This document shows, piece by piece, positions 31,667 through 40,171 of a stretch of DNA of 64,000 bases. A program made the position numbers and the translations under genes. Within the stretch, counting starts at the first letter, position 1, and each line of letters begins with the position of its first letter. Origin of the DNA: Streptomyces radiopugnans (GTDB lineage: Bacteria > Actinomycetota > Actinomycetes > Streptomycetales > Streptomycetaceae); assembly GCF_900110735.1 (NCBI RefSeq), contig NZ_FOET01000005.1:124001-188000 (forward strand), read 5' to 3'. Under the pieces are notes generated by a model, which did no database searches, was not told the DNA's origin, and saw nothing but the letters and a program-made list of their open reading frames with translations.

Positions 31667-31837
31667 GCGCCCACTGTGTTCGCGGCGCCCCGCCGCGTCA
31701 GCCGGTTCCGGGGATTTCCGCACGTACAGTTCCCGGTTGTACGAGGGCTGTACGGGCCGTACGAGAGGTACGGACCGGGCGGCCGTACGGACGGGCGGCC
31801 GTACGGCCCGGCGGGGGGAGGGGCGCCGGCGGGCGCG

Positions 31838-32788
31838 TCAGCCCAGGACCACGCTGCGCGTGAGGTTGCGCGGCCGGTCCGGGTCCGCGCCGGAGGCCTC
31901 CGCCAGGGCGACCGCCAGGCGCTGGGCCCGGATCAGGTCGGCCATCGGGTCCAGCGCCCGCTCGCCCGTTCCCGGGCAGTCCGAGTCCGCGAGCAGTGCC
32001 CCGCCCACCCGCGCGATGTCGCCGGAGAGCCCCTCCGGCAGGGAGCCCAGCAGCCAGACGGCACGGCCCGGGCGGGCGATCGCGATGGGGCCGTGGCGGT
32101 ACTCCATCGCCGGGTACGCCTCCGTCCAGGCACCGGCCGCCTCGCGCATCTTCAGGGCCGCCTCCAGCGCCAGGCCGTACGTCCAGCCGCGACCCAGGAA
32201 CGTCCACTGCTCGGCGCCCAGCGCGGCCGGGGGCAGCGGCTGGACGACGGCCAGCTCCGCGTCGACCGCCGCCTGCTCGACCGGCTTCACCCCGGCCGGC
32301 AGCGCGCCGTGCCGCTCCAGGCCCGCGCGCAGCAGGGCCAGCGCCGTCGTGGCGAAGCGGGTCTGGACGACCGACTCCTCGTCGGCCCAGTCCAGGACGG
32401 CGGTGTGGTCGGCGGCCTCCATCACGGGCGTGGCGGGGTCGGCGGTCAGGGCGGTGGTCGGCACGCGGCCCCGCAGGTGGGCCAGGAGGCCGAGCACCTC
32501 GGAGGTGGTGCCGGAGCGGGTGATCGCCACCACGCGGTCGTACGCGCGCCCGGCCGGGAACTCCGAGGCCGCGAAGGCGTCCGTCTCGCCCTGCCCGGCG
32601 GCCTCGCGCAGCGCCGCGTAGGACTGGGCCATGAACCACGAGGTGCCGCAGCCGGTCACCGCCACCCGCTCGCCCGGGCGCGGCAGCGCCCCGGCGGACC
32701 CGGACTCCACCGCCCTCGCCGCCCGCCGCCAGCAGCCGGGCTGGGTGGCGATCTCGGCGGCGGTGCGGGACTGCTCTGCGGCGGACAT
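31838..32788 (-). CDS. SIS-domain sugar-phosphate isomerase/deaminase (AgaS/GlmS-C-like)
   Basis: This 316-aa protein carries two SIS domains. The first has VAVTGCGTSWFMAQS and the phosphate-binding VVAITRSGTTSEVLGLLAHL. The second has FLGRGWTYGLALEAALKMREAAGAWTEAYPAMEYRHGPIA with the catalytic Glu/His region. This matches aldose-ketose isomerases and deaminases of amino-sugar phosphates. With nagA, the PfkB kinase and the class II aldolase nearby, it probably deaminates galactosamine- or glucosamine-6-phosphate. It has a separate promoter, since the DUF5954-like gene starts 171 bases beyond its stop. Confidence 0.85.
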   Translation of the reverse strand: MSAAEQSRTAAEIATQPGCWRRAARAVESGSAGALPRPGERVAVTGCGTSWFMAQSYAALREAAGQGETDAFAASEFPAGRAYDRVVAITRSGTTSEVLGLLAHLRGRVPTTALTADPATPVMEAADHTAVLDWADEESVVQTRFATTALALLRAGLERHGALPAGVKPVEQAAVDAELAVVQPLPPAALGAEQWTFLGRGWTYGLALEAALKMREAAGAWTEAYPAMEYRHGPIAIARPGRAVWLLGSLPEGLSGDIARVGGALLADSDCPGTGERALDPMADLIRAQRLAVALAEASGADPDRPRNLTRSVVLG

Positions 32789-33002
32789 GCGGGGGCTCCT
32801 CGTGACGGGGGCGTGGGTGTGGGTGTGGGGGTGGACGGGGGAGCGGTGCGGCCGGCGGTGGAATCAGGTGGGCGGGTACACGCACGTGGATAGCAGCCCC
32901 GACCTGGGAGAGTGAAGCACCGTTGTCGAAGCGATACGCGATGGGGCGCGGACCGTCCGGCCGCCGGGATGCGGTGTCCGAGCGCGGCAGTAGGTTGGAG
33001 GG

Positions 33003-33269
33003 GTGAGCACCGGCAGCGAGCAGCCGAGCGGCGGCAACGGCACCGGCGGCCTGTCCGAGGAGGACGAGGCCGTGCTCGCCGTCGAGCGCCGCGGCTGGCC
33101 GAACCCCGGTGCCAAGGAGCGTGCGATACGCGAGCGCCTCGGCATGTCCCCCACGCGCTACTACCAGGTGCTCAACGCCCTGCTCGACGACCCGCGCGCC
33201 CTGGCCCGCGACCCGGTCACGGTCAACCGGCTCCGCCGCCGCCGCGACGAGCGGCGCGGGCTGCGGTAG
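33003..33269 (+). CDS. DUF3263 family helix-turn-helix protein
   Basis: This 88-aa protein starts at a GTG. Residues ~20-75 form a compact helical unit, AVERRGWPNPGAKERAIRERLGMSPTRYYQVLNALLDDP, which is the conserved DUF3263 core and looks like a DNA-binding helix-turn-helix. The basic tail LRRRRDERRGLR could contact DNA or RNA. It is common in actinomycetes just upstream of otsB, as here. Its role is unknown. Confidence 0.87.
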   Translation: MSTGSEQPSGGNGTGGLSEEDEAVLAVERRGWPNPGAKERAIRERLGMSPTRYYQVLNALLDDPRALARDPVTVNRLRRRRDERRGLR

Positions 33270-33372
33270 GAGCGCGGCCCGCGCCGGTGGTGCGGACCGT
33301 GACGGGTGACACGGCCGTGGCGGGCCGTCGCCGGGAGCGGTGAGGAGACGGCCGGTGGGTATGGTCCCAGGC

Positions 33373-34236
33373 ATGGGCAGCCACTCCTCACACACCTTCC
33401 CGGAGCAACTCCCCGTACCGACCACCCCCGCCGGACGCGACGGGCTGGCCGCACTGCTGGCCGACCCCGGGCGGGCCGTGGTCGCCCTCGACTTCGACGG
33501 GACGATCGCCCCGATCGTCCCCGACCCCGACAGCGCCCGCGCCCACCCGGAGGCGGTGCCCGTCCTCAGCCGGCTGGCGCCGCTGCTGCGGGCCGTCGCC
33601 ATCGTCACCGGGCGCCCGGCCGGGACGGCCGCGCGCTACGGCGGCTTCGCCGGGGCACCGGGCCTGGAGCGTCTGGTGGTGCTCGGCGCGTACGGCGCGG
33701 AGCGCTGGGACGCCGCCACGGGCGAGACCCGCACCCCGCCGCCCCACCCCGGTGTGGAGGCCGTACGCGCCGAACTGCCCGGTCTGCTGGAGAAGGCCGG
33801 GGCGCCGCAGGGCGTCCGGACCGAGGACAAGGGCCGCGCGCTGGCCGTGCACACCCGCCGGGCCGCCGATCCGCAGGGTGCCTTCGAGTTGCTGCGCGAA
33901 CCCCTGGCGGACCTGGCCGGGCGGCACGGGCTGGCCGTGGAGCCCGGCCGGCTGGTGCTGGAACTGCGGCCCCCGGGCATGGACAAGGGCATGGCCCTGT
34001 CGGAGTTCCTCCGCGAGACGGGTGCCGCCTCGGTCCTCTACGGCGGCGACGACCTGGGCGATCTGGCCGCCTACGACGCGGTGGACCGGCTGCGCGGCGA
34101 GGGCGTGCCCGGGGTGCTGCTGTGCAGCGGCAGCGACGAGGTCACCGCACTGGCCGAACGGGCGGATCTGGTCGTGGACGGCCCCGCCGGGGTGGTGGGC
34201 CTGCTGGGCGCGCTGGCGGACGCGCTGGGGGCCTGA
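33373..34236 (+). CDS. otsB: Trehalose-6-phosphate phosphatase
   Basis: This 287-aa HAD-superfamily protein has the nucleophile motif LDFDGTIAPI, a second motif in VAIVTGRPAG, the conserved basic VHTRRA, the stretch GMDKGMALSEFL with the catalytic Lys, and YGGDDLGDLAAYDAV for the metal-binding Asp pair. It releases free trehalose from trehalose-6-phosphate. The facing gene, across a terminator, is otsA, which makes that substrate. An upstream in-frame ATG at 33361 is the alternative start. Confidence 0.92.
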   Translation: MGSHSSHTFPEQLPVPTTPAGRDGLAALLADPGRAVVALDFDGTIAPIVPDPDSARAHPEAVPVLSRLAPLLRAVAIVTGRPAGTAARYGGFAGAPGLERLVVLGAYGAERWDAATGETRTPPPHPGVEAVRAELPGLLEKAGAPQGVRTEDKGRALAVHTRRAADPQGAFELLREPLADLAGRHGLAVEPGRLVLELRPPGMDKGMALSEFLRETGAASVLYGGDDLGDLAAYDAVDRLRGEGVPGVLLCSGSDEVTALAERADLVVDGPAGVVGLLGALADALGA

Positions 34237-34275
34237 CGGCCCGGTGGCCTCCGCACGGGGTGCCGCGTGGAGTGC

Positions 34276-34320
34276 CGCGTGGGGCGGCCGCGGGCGCAGG
34301 CCCGTTGGCCGCCCCACGCG
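34276..34320. terminator. Bidirectional terminator between otsB and otsA
   Basis: A perfect 14-bp stem (34276-34289 with 34307-34320, CGCGTGGGGCGGCC) lies between the convergent otsB and otsA genes. Confidence 0.75.
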
Positions 34321-34347
34321 TACGAGGGTCCGGCAGGCGGCCGGCGG

Positions 34348-35820
34348 TCAGCCGCGAAGCGCGTTCAGCTGGTCCAGGAACCACTTCGTGGGCGGCAGGG
34401 CCGTGGCCGCCGCGGCCAGGCGCTTGGTGCGCTCGGCACGCTCGCCCGCGTCCATCGTCAGCGCCCGGTGCAGGGCGTCCGCCGTCGCGCCGATGTCGTA
34501 GGGGTTGACGGTGATGGCGTCCTCGGCCAGTTCGGCGAAGGCGCCCGCCTCGCGGGAGAGGACCAGCGCGCAGCCGCCGTCGGAGAGCACCGGGATCTCC
34601 TTGGCCACCAGGTTCATGCCGTCCCGGATCGGGTTGACCAGGGCGACGTCGGCCAGCCGGTAGGCCGCCAGGGAGCGCGCGAAGTCGTCCTTGAGGTGCA
34701 GCTCGACCGGTGTCCAGTCGCCCTCGCCGTACTCCGCGTTGATCTCGGCGGCGACACGGGCGACCTCGTCGGTGTACTCGCGGTAGACCGCCAGGTCCTG
34801 CCGGGAGGGGTAGGCGAAGGCGACGTGCACGACCCGGCCGCGCCACTCGGGGCGGTCCGCCAGCAGCCGCCGGTAGGCGAGCAGGCCGCGGACGATGTTC
34901 TTGGACAGCTCGGTGCGGTCCACGCGCACGATCGCCCTGCGCGGCTCGCCGTCGGGCCCGCGGCCGATCTGCTCGCGCAGCAGCGCGATGCGGTCCTCCA
35001 CGTCCGGCCGCCGGGAGCGTTCGCGCAGGAAGTCGGCGTCGGCGCCCAGCCCGTGGACGCCTATGCGCGTCCGGCGGCCCTCGTGGGTGACGATCATCTC
35101 GTCGCCGCCGTCGGCCACGGCGACCTCCGCGCCCAGCAGCCTCACGCAGCAGTCGGTGAAGGCGTTGGCCCAGCGCTGGGTGAGGAAGGCGGCCCGGTCG
35201 GCGCCCAGGATGCCGCGCAGCACCTCGGCGGCCACCCCGCCGTCCGGGTCGTCCGGCAGCATCCGGAAGTAGTCCGGCGGCGCCCAAGGGGTGTGCGAGA
35301 AGTGGCCGATGCGCAGGTCTGGCCGCCGCTCGCGCAGCATGGCCGGGACGAGGGTGAGGTGGTAGTCCTGCACGAGGACGGCCGCGCCCTCGGCGGCCTC
35401 CCGGGCCAGCGCGTCGGCGAACGCCGCGTTGTACGCCTCGTAGGAGCGCCACTGCCGTTCGAAGTCCGCGTCGAAGACGGGCTCCGTCGGGGTCTGGTAG
35501 AGCATGTGGTGGACGAACCACAGCACGGAGTTGGCGATGCCGTTGTAGGCGTCCGCGAAGACGTCGGGCGCGATGTCGAGCATCCGCACCTGCTGGCCGC
35601 CGGTGTCCGCCGGGTCCAGCTCGCCGCCGGTGCGGCGCACCGCCTCGCGGTCGCCCTCGCCCAGCGCCGCGCAGACCCACACCGCGTCGCCCTTGACGGC
35701 CGACAGGCCGGATACCAGCCCGCCGCCGCCGCGTTTGACGGTCAGCTCGCCCCCTTCGCCGAGCGTGTGGGAGACGGGACCGCGGTTGGAGGCGACGAGT
35801 ACCTGGTGCCGAGTGACCAT
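34348..35820 (-). CDS. otsA: Trehalose-6-phosphate synthase
   Basis: This 490-aa GT20 enzyme opens with VLVASNRGP and VKRGGGGLVSGL. It has the glucose-6-phosphate/UDP-binding blocks VQDYHLTLVPAMLR, HTPWAPPDYFRMLP, RVDRTELSKNIVRGL and the late NPIRDGMNLVAKE. It joins UDP- or ADP-glucose to glucose-6-phosphate to form trehalose-6-phosphate. The ATG at 35820 has only a weak ribosome-binding site. It is convergent with otsB, so the two steps are under separate promoters. Confidence 0.95.
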   Translation of the reverse strand: MVTRHQVLVASNRGPVSHTLGEGGELTVKRGGGGLVSGLSAVKGDAVWVCAALGEGDREAVRRTGGELDPADTGGQQVRMLDIAPDVFADAYNGIANSVLWFVHHMLYQTPTEPVFDADFERQWRSYEAYNAAFADALAREAAEGAAVLVQDYHLTLVPAMLRERRPDLRIGHFSHTPWAPPDYFRMLPDDPDGGVAAEVLRGILGADRAAFLTQRWANAFTDCCVRLLGAEVAVADGGDEMIVTHEGRRTRIGVHGLGADADFLRERSRRPDVEDRIALLREQIGRGPDGEPRRAIVRVDRTELSKNIVRGLLAYRRLLADRPEWRGRVVHVAFAYPSRQDLAVYREYTDEVARVAAEINAEYGEGDWTPVELHLKDDFARSLAAYRLADVALVNPIRDGMNLVAKEIPVLSDGGCALVLSREAGAFAELAEDAITVNPYDIGATADALHRALTMDAGERAERTKRLAAAATALPPTKWFLDQLNALRG

Positions 35821-36040
35821 GAGCGGAACCTAGCCGCTGTCCGTACCGCTCAAACGTACGGTTCTCGTCACACGGGGGCCGGACGGGCCGGGACGGGCCC
35901 GCCGGAGCGCACGGGGCGGTGGGGGAGGGGCGGCGCACGCGGGGGAGCTCCCGCACCGGTCGGTGCGGGAGCGGTTGGAACGGCGCGCGCCGGGCCGGGT
36001 ACGCACTTCACCGGCGCGCGCCGGGCCGGGGTCCCCCCTC

Positions 36041-37000
36041 TCAGGCCGCGGTGCGGCGGGCGGTGTACTCGGGGACGGTGCACATCGGCGGGCGCTCCTC
36101 GGTGTCCACCGGGTGGCTGTGCGGGACGAACCCGCCCCCGGGCACCCGCTCGAACTGCGTGAGCACCGGGCGTATCAGCGGGCCGCGCGCCTGTCGTACG
36201 TGGGCGGTGCGGTGTATCGCCGCGGCCATCCGCCCCAGCGCCAGCCCGTCCTGGTTGCGGTGCCTGCGCACGCCGACGTCGACCTGCGCGAGCGCGTCGA
36301 GCCCGACGGTGTGCAGCGCGTCCACCAGCAGGCCCAGCTCGACGCCGTAGCCGACGGGGAAGCTGAGCCGCTCCAGCAGGGAGCGGCGTGCCGCGTACTC
36401 GCCGCCCAGCGGCTGGACGAAGCCCGCGAGCTGCGGCCAGTACAGGTTGAGCAGGGGACGGGCGACCAGCTCGGTGACCCGGCCGCCGCCGGCCGGGCTG
36501 TCGCCGATGGCGCGGTCGTACATCGCCTTGACCATCGCCAGGTCCGGGTCGGTCAGCAGCGGCCCGACGATGCCCGACACGAACGTGGTGTCGAAGTCCC
36601 GCAGGTCCGCGTCGACGAAGCAGACGATCTCGCCGCTGGTGGCCAGCAGCGACCGCCACAGCACCTCGCCCTTGCCCGGCACCGTGGGCAGCCGGGGCAG
36701 CACCTCGTCGCGGTGCACCACCTTCGCGCCCGCGGCGGCCGCCACCTCGGAGGTGCGGTCGGTGGAGCCGGAGTCCACCACCACCAGTTCGTCGACCAGC
36801 GGTACCTCCTCGGTCATCAGCCCGCGGCGGATCGCGGCGACGATGTCGCCGACCGTCGCCTCCTCGTTCAGCGCCGGAAGCACCACGCTCACACTGCCCG
36901 CCGGTCCGGCCGCCCGCTTGGCGGCCAGCAGCCGGGGCAGCGGGCGTTCGGCAGCGCTCCATGAGCGTCGCTCCAGCCAGTGGTCGACCTCATTCAGCAC
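36041..37000 (-). CDS. gpgS: Glucosyl-3-phosphoglycerate synthase (GT81/GT2-type)
   Basis: This 319-aa protein starts at a GTG after AGGGAGG. It has the nucleotide-sugar core VSVVLPALNEEATVGDIV, ELVVVDSGSTDRT, the divalent-metal motif CFVDADLRDF, the acceptor region with GGEYAARRSLLERL, and GYGVELGLLVDAL. This is the actinobacterial pattern for transfer of glucose to 3-phosphoglycerate. The reaction starts glucosylglycerate and methylglucose lipopolysaccharide synthesis. Proximity to otsA fits a shared role in compatible solutes. Confidence 0.9.
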   Translation of the reverse strand: MLNEVDHWLERRSWSAAERPLPRLLAAKRAAGPAGSVSVVLPALNEEATVGDIVAAIRRGLMTEEVPLVDELVVVDSGSTDRTSEVAAAAGAKVVHRDEVLPRLPTVPGKGEVLWRSLLATSGEIVCFVDADLRDFDTTFVSGIVGPLLTDPDLAMVKAMYDRAIGDSPAGGGRVTELVARPLLNLYWPQLAGFVQPLGGEYAARRSLLERLSFPVGYGVELGLLVDALHTVGLDALAQVDVGVRRHRNQDGLALGRMAAAIHRTAHVRQARGPLIRPVLTQFERVPGGGFVPHSHPVDTEERPPMCTVPEYTARRTAA

Positions 37001-37476
37001 GTGTGCCTCCCTGTCCTCGGCGGTCCTCGGCGGTCCTCAGCGGTTGTCGGCGGTCTGGACACCCCCGGCGGCCCCGGTGTTCCCGGCTGCCCCCGCCGTC
37101 CCGGCGGCCCCAGGCATTCTGCGGGACCGGGATCACCCGGGTGTCCGTGCGGGGTGCCGGTACGTGGTGTCGGTCTCTGCGTCGGTCTCCGCGCCGGCCG
37201 CCGCCGGTCGGAGTCTGTCGGTCGCGGTCGGACCGTGGTTGCCCGCCACCGGCCGTCCATGCCCGTTGGCGGGCATGTTTCCGGGGCGTTCGCCGGGACC
37301 TCGCGTTCCCGGGGCGGCCCGTGCCGCCCCGTGTGCCTCTCGTCTCGCGGTTCGGACGGCCGGCCTTGCGGCCGAGGGCTTCGGTTACAGTCTTGGACGA
37401 CACGCGGGAGTTCCGCATCTTGGAGCCTCCGGCGTGCACAAACGCACCGGTCAGGCTGCTGGCCGGCGCCATAGAG
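37001..37476. other. Long upstream region before the thrC riboswitch
   Basis: About 475 bases without a credible gene. A TACAGT hexamer at 37386-37391 could be a -10 for thrC and would give a leader of roughly 80 bases before the riboswitch. 37001-37330 is low-complexity GC-rich DNA with many short CCCGG/CCGGT motifs. Nothing else was recognised. Confidence 0.5.
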
Positions 37477-37615
37477 CTCATCCAGAGGGGCAGAGGGAAC
37501 GGCCCGTTGAAGCCCCGGCAACCCTCCCGCCGGCACTCGTTCACAACAGTCCGAGGCCACGGTGGGGAAGGTGCCAATTCCGGCCTGCGGCGAAAGGCGT
37601 CGCGGGGAAGATGAG
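37477..37615 (+). ncRNA. SAM-I riboswitch (S-box) in the thrC leader
   Basis: The P1 strands CTCATC (37477-37482) and GATGAG (37610-37615) pair. Between them lie the conserved S-box segments: CCAGAGGGGCAGAGGGA, GGCCC followed by TGAAGCCCCGGCAACC, and, after a variable stem, GGTGCCAATTCC near the 3' side. These are the S-adenosylmethionine-binding elements of the SAM-I class. The 3' P1 strand runs into GAGGAG, the likely ribosome-binding site of thrC, so ligand binding should control translation. No intrinsic terminator is seen between the aptamer and the start codon. Confidence 0.88.
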
Positions 37616-37635
37616 GAGAAAGGGCCTCGCCGACC

Positions 37636-38916
37636 ATGGCTGTGCAGACTGTTGCAACCCACACCGACCTTTCGCTCGGTCCCGCCGCGGCGCTCTCCTG
37701 CCGCGAATGCGGTGAGCGTTTCCCGCTCGGGCCGGTCTTCGCCTGCGAGGCGTGTTTCGGTCCCCTGGAGATCGCGTACGACCTGCCCGAGGGCGACCCG
37801 GAGGAGCTGCGCCGGCGGATCGCCGCCGGTCCGGACAGCATCTGGCGCTACGCCCCGCTGCTGCCGGTCCCGGCCGACGTGGCCGGCAAGCCCAATCTGA
37901 ACCCGGGCTTCACCAGGCTGGTCAAGGCCGACAACCTCGCCCGCGAGCTGGGCGTCACCGGCGGCCTGTACGTCAAGGACGACTCCGGCAACCCCACGCA
38001 CTCCTTCAAGGACCGGGTGGTGGCCATCGCCGTCGAGGCCGCCCGGGCCTTCGGCTTCACCACCCTGTCGTGCTCCTCCACCGGCAACCTCGCCGGCGCC
38101 GTCGGCGCCGCGGCGGCCCGCGCGGGCCTGCGCTCGTGCGTGTTCATCCCGCACGACCTGGAGCAGGGCAAGGTCGTCATGGCCGCGGTCTACGGCGGCG
38201 ACCTGGTGGGCATCGAGGGCACCTACGACGATGTGAACCGCTTCTGCTCGGAGCTGATCGGGGACCCGATCGGCGAGGGCTGGGGCTTCGTCAACGTCAA
38301 CCTCCGCCCGTACTACGCGGAGGGCTCCAAGACCCTGGCGTACGAGATCTGCGAGCAGCTCGGGTGGCGGCTGCCGGACCAGCTCGTCGTCCCGATCGCC
38401 TCCGGCTCCCAGCTCACCAAGATCGACAAGGGACTGCGCGAGCTGATCGCCCTGGGGCTGGTCGAGGACAGGCCCTACAAGATCTTCGGCGCCCAGGCCG
38501 AGGGCTGCTCGCCGGTGGCACGGGCCTTCAAGGACGGCCACGACGTGGTGCGGCCGGTGAAGCCGGACACCATCGCCAAGTCGCTGGCCATCGGCAACCC
38601 GGCCGACGGCCCGTACGTGCTGGACATCGCCCGCCGCACCGGCGGCGCGGTGGAGGACGTGAACGACGGGCAGATCGTCGACGCGATCAAGCTGCTGGCC
38701 CGGACCGAGGGCGTCTTCGCCGAGACCGCGGGCGGCGTGACCGTCGGCGTGACGAGGAAGCTGATCGAGGCCGGCGTGCTCGACCCGACCCTGACCACCG
38801 TCGTCCTCAACACCGGCGACGGCCTCAAGACCCTGGACGCGGTGGCCCCGACCACCGGACCGTCCGCGATCATCCGTCCCAACCTGGACTCCTTCCGAGA
38901 GGCTGGCCTGGCATGA
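37636..38916 (+). CDS. thrC: Threonine synthase
   Basis: This 426-aa PLP enzyme has the catalytic lysine in DSGNPTHSFKDRVVAIA, the SSTGNLAGAVGAAAARAG phosphate-binding loop, and the PVPIAS-like PIASGSQLTKIDKG block. The N-terminus has a four-Cys zinc ribbon (CRECGERFPLG then CEACFGPLE). It converts O-phosphohomoserine to threonine. The gene follows a SAM-I riboswitch and overlaps the downstream sulfur-carrier gene by ATGA, so both are under the same control. Confidence 0.95.
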   Translation: MAVQTVATHTDLSLGPAAALSCRECGERFPLGPVFACEACFGPLEIAYDLPEGDPEELRRRIAAGPDSIWRYAPLLPVPADVAGKPNLNPGFTRLVKADNLARELGVTGGLYVKDDSGNPTHSFKDRVVAIAVEAARAFGFTTLSCSSTGNLAGAVGAAAARAGLRSCVFIPHDLEQGKVVMAAVYGGDLVGIEGTYDDVNRFCSELIGDPIGEGWGFVNVNLRPYYAEGSKTLAYEICEQLGWRLPDQLVVPIASGSQLTKIDKGLRELIALGLVEDRPYKIFGAQAEGCSPVARAFKDGHDVVRPVKPDTIAKSLAIGNPADGPYVLDIARRTGGAVEDVNDGQIVDAIKLLARTEGVFAETAGGVTVGVTRKLIEAGVLDPTLTTVVLNTGDGLKTLDAVAPTTGPSAIIRPNLDSFREAGLA

Positions 38917-39191
38917 GCGTCACCGTCCGAATCCCGACCATCCTGCGCACCTACACCGGCGGCCGGGCCGAGGTGCCCGCCGAGGGCGCCACGCTCGCCG
39001 AGGTCATCGCCGACCTGGAGAAGAACCACCAGGGCATCTCCGCCAGGGTGCTGGACGACTCGGGCAAGCTGCGCCGCTTCGTGAACGTCTACGTCGACGA
39101 CGACGACGTCCGCTTCGCCGACGGCCTGCAGACGCCGACGCCGGACGGCTCGGGCGTCTCCATCATCCCGGCCGTCGCGGGCGGCTGCTGA
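38913..39191 (+). CDS. ThiS/MoaD-like sulfur-carrier protein ending in Gly-Gly-Cys
   Basis: This 92-aa protein has a ubiquitin-like beta-grasp fold (VRIPTILRTYTGG, ATLAEVIADLEKNHQGI, RRFVNVYVDDDDVRF, GSGVSIIPAVAGGC). Sulfur carriers end in Gly-Gly, on which a thiocarboxylate is built. Here a Cys follows, so activation would need prior removal of that residue, as in carriers processed by JAMM proteases. Homologues with ThrC/CysM neighbours feed cysteine or methionine synthesis. It is translated from an ATG overlapping the thrC stop. Confidence 0.85.
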   Translation: MSVTVRIPTILRTYTGGRAEVPAEGATLAEVIADLEKNHQGISARVLDDSGKLRRFVNVYVDDDDVRFADGLQTPTPDGSGVSIIPAVAGGC

Positions 39192-39290
39192 CCCGACCCG
39201 GCCCGGTCTGACCCGGCCCGGCCCGGCCTGGTCCGACCCGGCCTGAACTGCTGAGACGCCGGGAGCGGCCCACGGCTCCCGGCACCGAAC

Positions 39291-39350
39291 GCGGGCGGCC
39301 CCGCCCCCCGATCCGTACGACTCCGTACGAGGGGGAGCGGGGCCGCCCGC
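39291..39350 (+). terminator. Terminator after the thrC-carrier operon
   Basis: A 14-bp stem GCGGGCGGCCCCGC (39291-39304) pairs with 39337-39350. The 32-base loop itself contains a CCGTACGACTCCGTACG repeat. Confidence 0.75.
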
Positions 39351-39750
39351 GCGTGTGCTCCGGGAGGGGGCGCACACCGCGGACGGTGAACGGAATTGGT
39401 AATTCCGCCCCTCGAAGAGCGGTAGAGTGAGCGTGCCTCCCCCCGAATGCGCGCTCGGCGCCCATGAGAACGCGACAACTTGCGCCCGGATTTACCGGGC
39501 GAATTGTCGTGTCGGTCCGCTATGCCCGGCCCGGGTTGCCCTACTTTCCCGCCGTTCATGTGCTTATCGGCAATCCGGCGTGACCGGAATTCTCGTCTGA
39601 CAGACCTGTTGCGGAGGGCGTCTGCCCAGATACATTCAGCCGCGGTCGACGCGTTCCGGCGCACGCCGCCCCCTCTCGCCGGGGGGTGGCAACTGACCCG
39701 GGTCCGCGGAGCGCGGGCCCGCGCAAGGGCCGGCAATAGGGGAGTTAGGA
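39351..39750 (+). other. Upstream region and leader of the cold-shock gene
   Basis: About 400 bases lie before the cold-shock gene, including a GGAATT-GGT-AATTCC dyad (39392-39406) and a less GC-rich stretch at 39400-39650. A promoter candidate at 39609 would give a leader of about 110 bases, long enough for the thermally switching structures known in cold-shock mRNAs. No gene was recognised here. Confidence 0.5.
39609..39636 (+). promoter_or_regulatory. Candidate promoter of the cold-shock gene
   Basis: TTGCGG (39609-39614), a 16-bp spacer and TACATT (39631-39636) form a reasonable housekeeping-type promoter, with a start expected near 39643. Confidence 0.45.
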
Positions 39751-39954
39751 ATGGCTCAAGGCACCGTCAAGTGGTTCAACGCGGAGAAGGGATACGGCTT
39801 CATCGCGGTCGACGGTGGGGCGGACGTGTTCGTCCACTACAGCGCGATCCAGATGGACGGATACCGCACCCTTGAGGAAGGGCAGCGGGTCGAGTTCGAG
39901 ATCTCGCAGGGCCAGAAGGGCCCGCAGGCGGACATGGTCCGCGTGACGGCCTGA
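39751..39954 (+). CDS. CspA-family cold-shock protein
   Basis: This 67-aa protein has a single S1-like cold-shock domain with both RNP motifs, [11 protein letters not shown] (RNP1) and DVFVHYSAI (RNP2), and the normal length. It binds single-stranded nucleic acid and acts as an RNA chaperone. The ATG has TAGGAG upstream. It is monocistronic with a strong terminator. It lies between thrC and groEL, as in other Streptomyces. Confidence 0.96.
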   Translation: MAQGTVKWFNAEKGYGFIAVDGGADVFVHYSAIQMDGYRTLEEGQRVEFEISQGQKGPQADMVRVTA

Positions 39955-40001
39955 AGCGCCGGACACACGCACCACCACGCACATCAGCAGTAGACGGCAC
40001 A

Positions 40002-40038
40002 GGAGGGCCCGCGTCCCCGCAAGGGGCGCGGGCCCTCC
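40002..40038 (+). terminator. Terminator after the cold-shock gene
   Basis: GGAGGGCCCGCG (40002-40013) pairs with 40027-40038. An inner CCCC/GGGG pair with a one-base bulge and a GCAA tetraloop make it very stable. Confidence 0.85.
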
Positions 40039-40135
40039 CGTCGTGCGCCCACGCACCGGCGCGCGCCCCAGGCCCGCCCGCGCCCCCGCGTCCGTCCCGT
40101 ACCCGGCGGTACGGGCGCGCGGAATCCCTGACGCG

Positions 40136-40162
40136 CTTGCACTCGGAGGGGTCGAGTGCTAA
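40136..40162 (+). promoter_or_regulatory. CIRCE element 1 upstream of groEL
   Basis: CTTGCACTC, a 9-base spacer and GAGTGCTAA match the CIRCE consensus TTAGCACTC-N9-GAGTGCTAA, with two differences in the left arm. It is the binding site of the heat-shock repressor HrcA. TTGCAC within the left arm could also be the promoter -35. Confidence 0.88.
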
Positions 40163-40171
40163 TCATTGGCG

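Noticed and set aside
36447..37715. 422-residue plus-strand frame across the thrC leader
   Set aside because: It is antisense to gpgS, then runs through the SAM riboswitch and out of frame into thrC, so it is not a gene.
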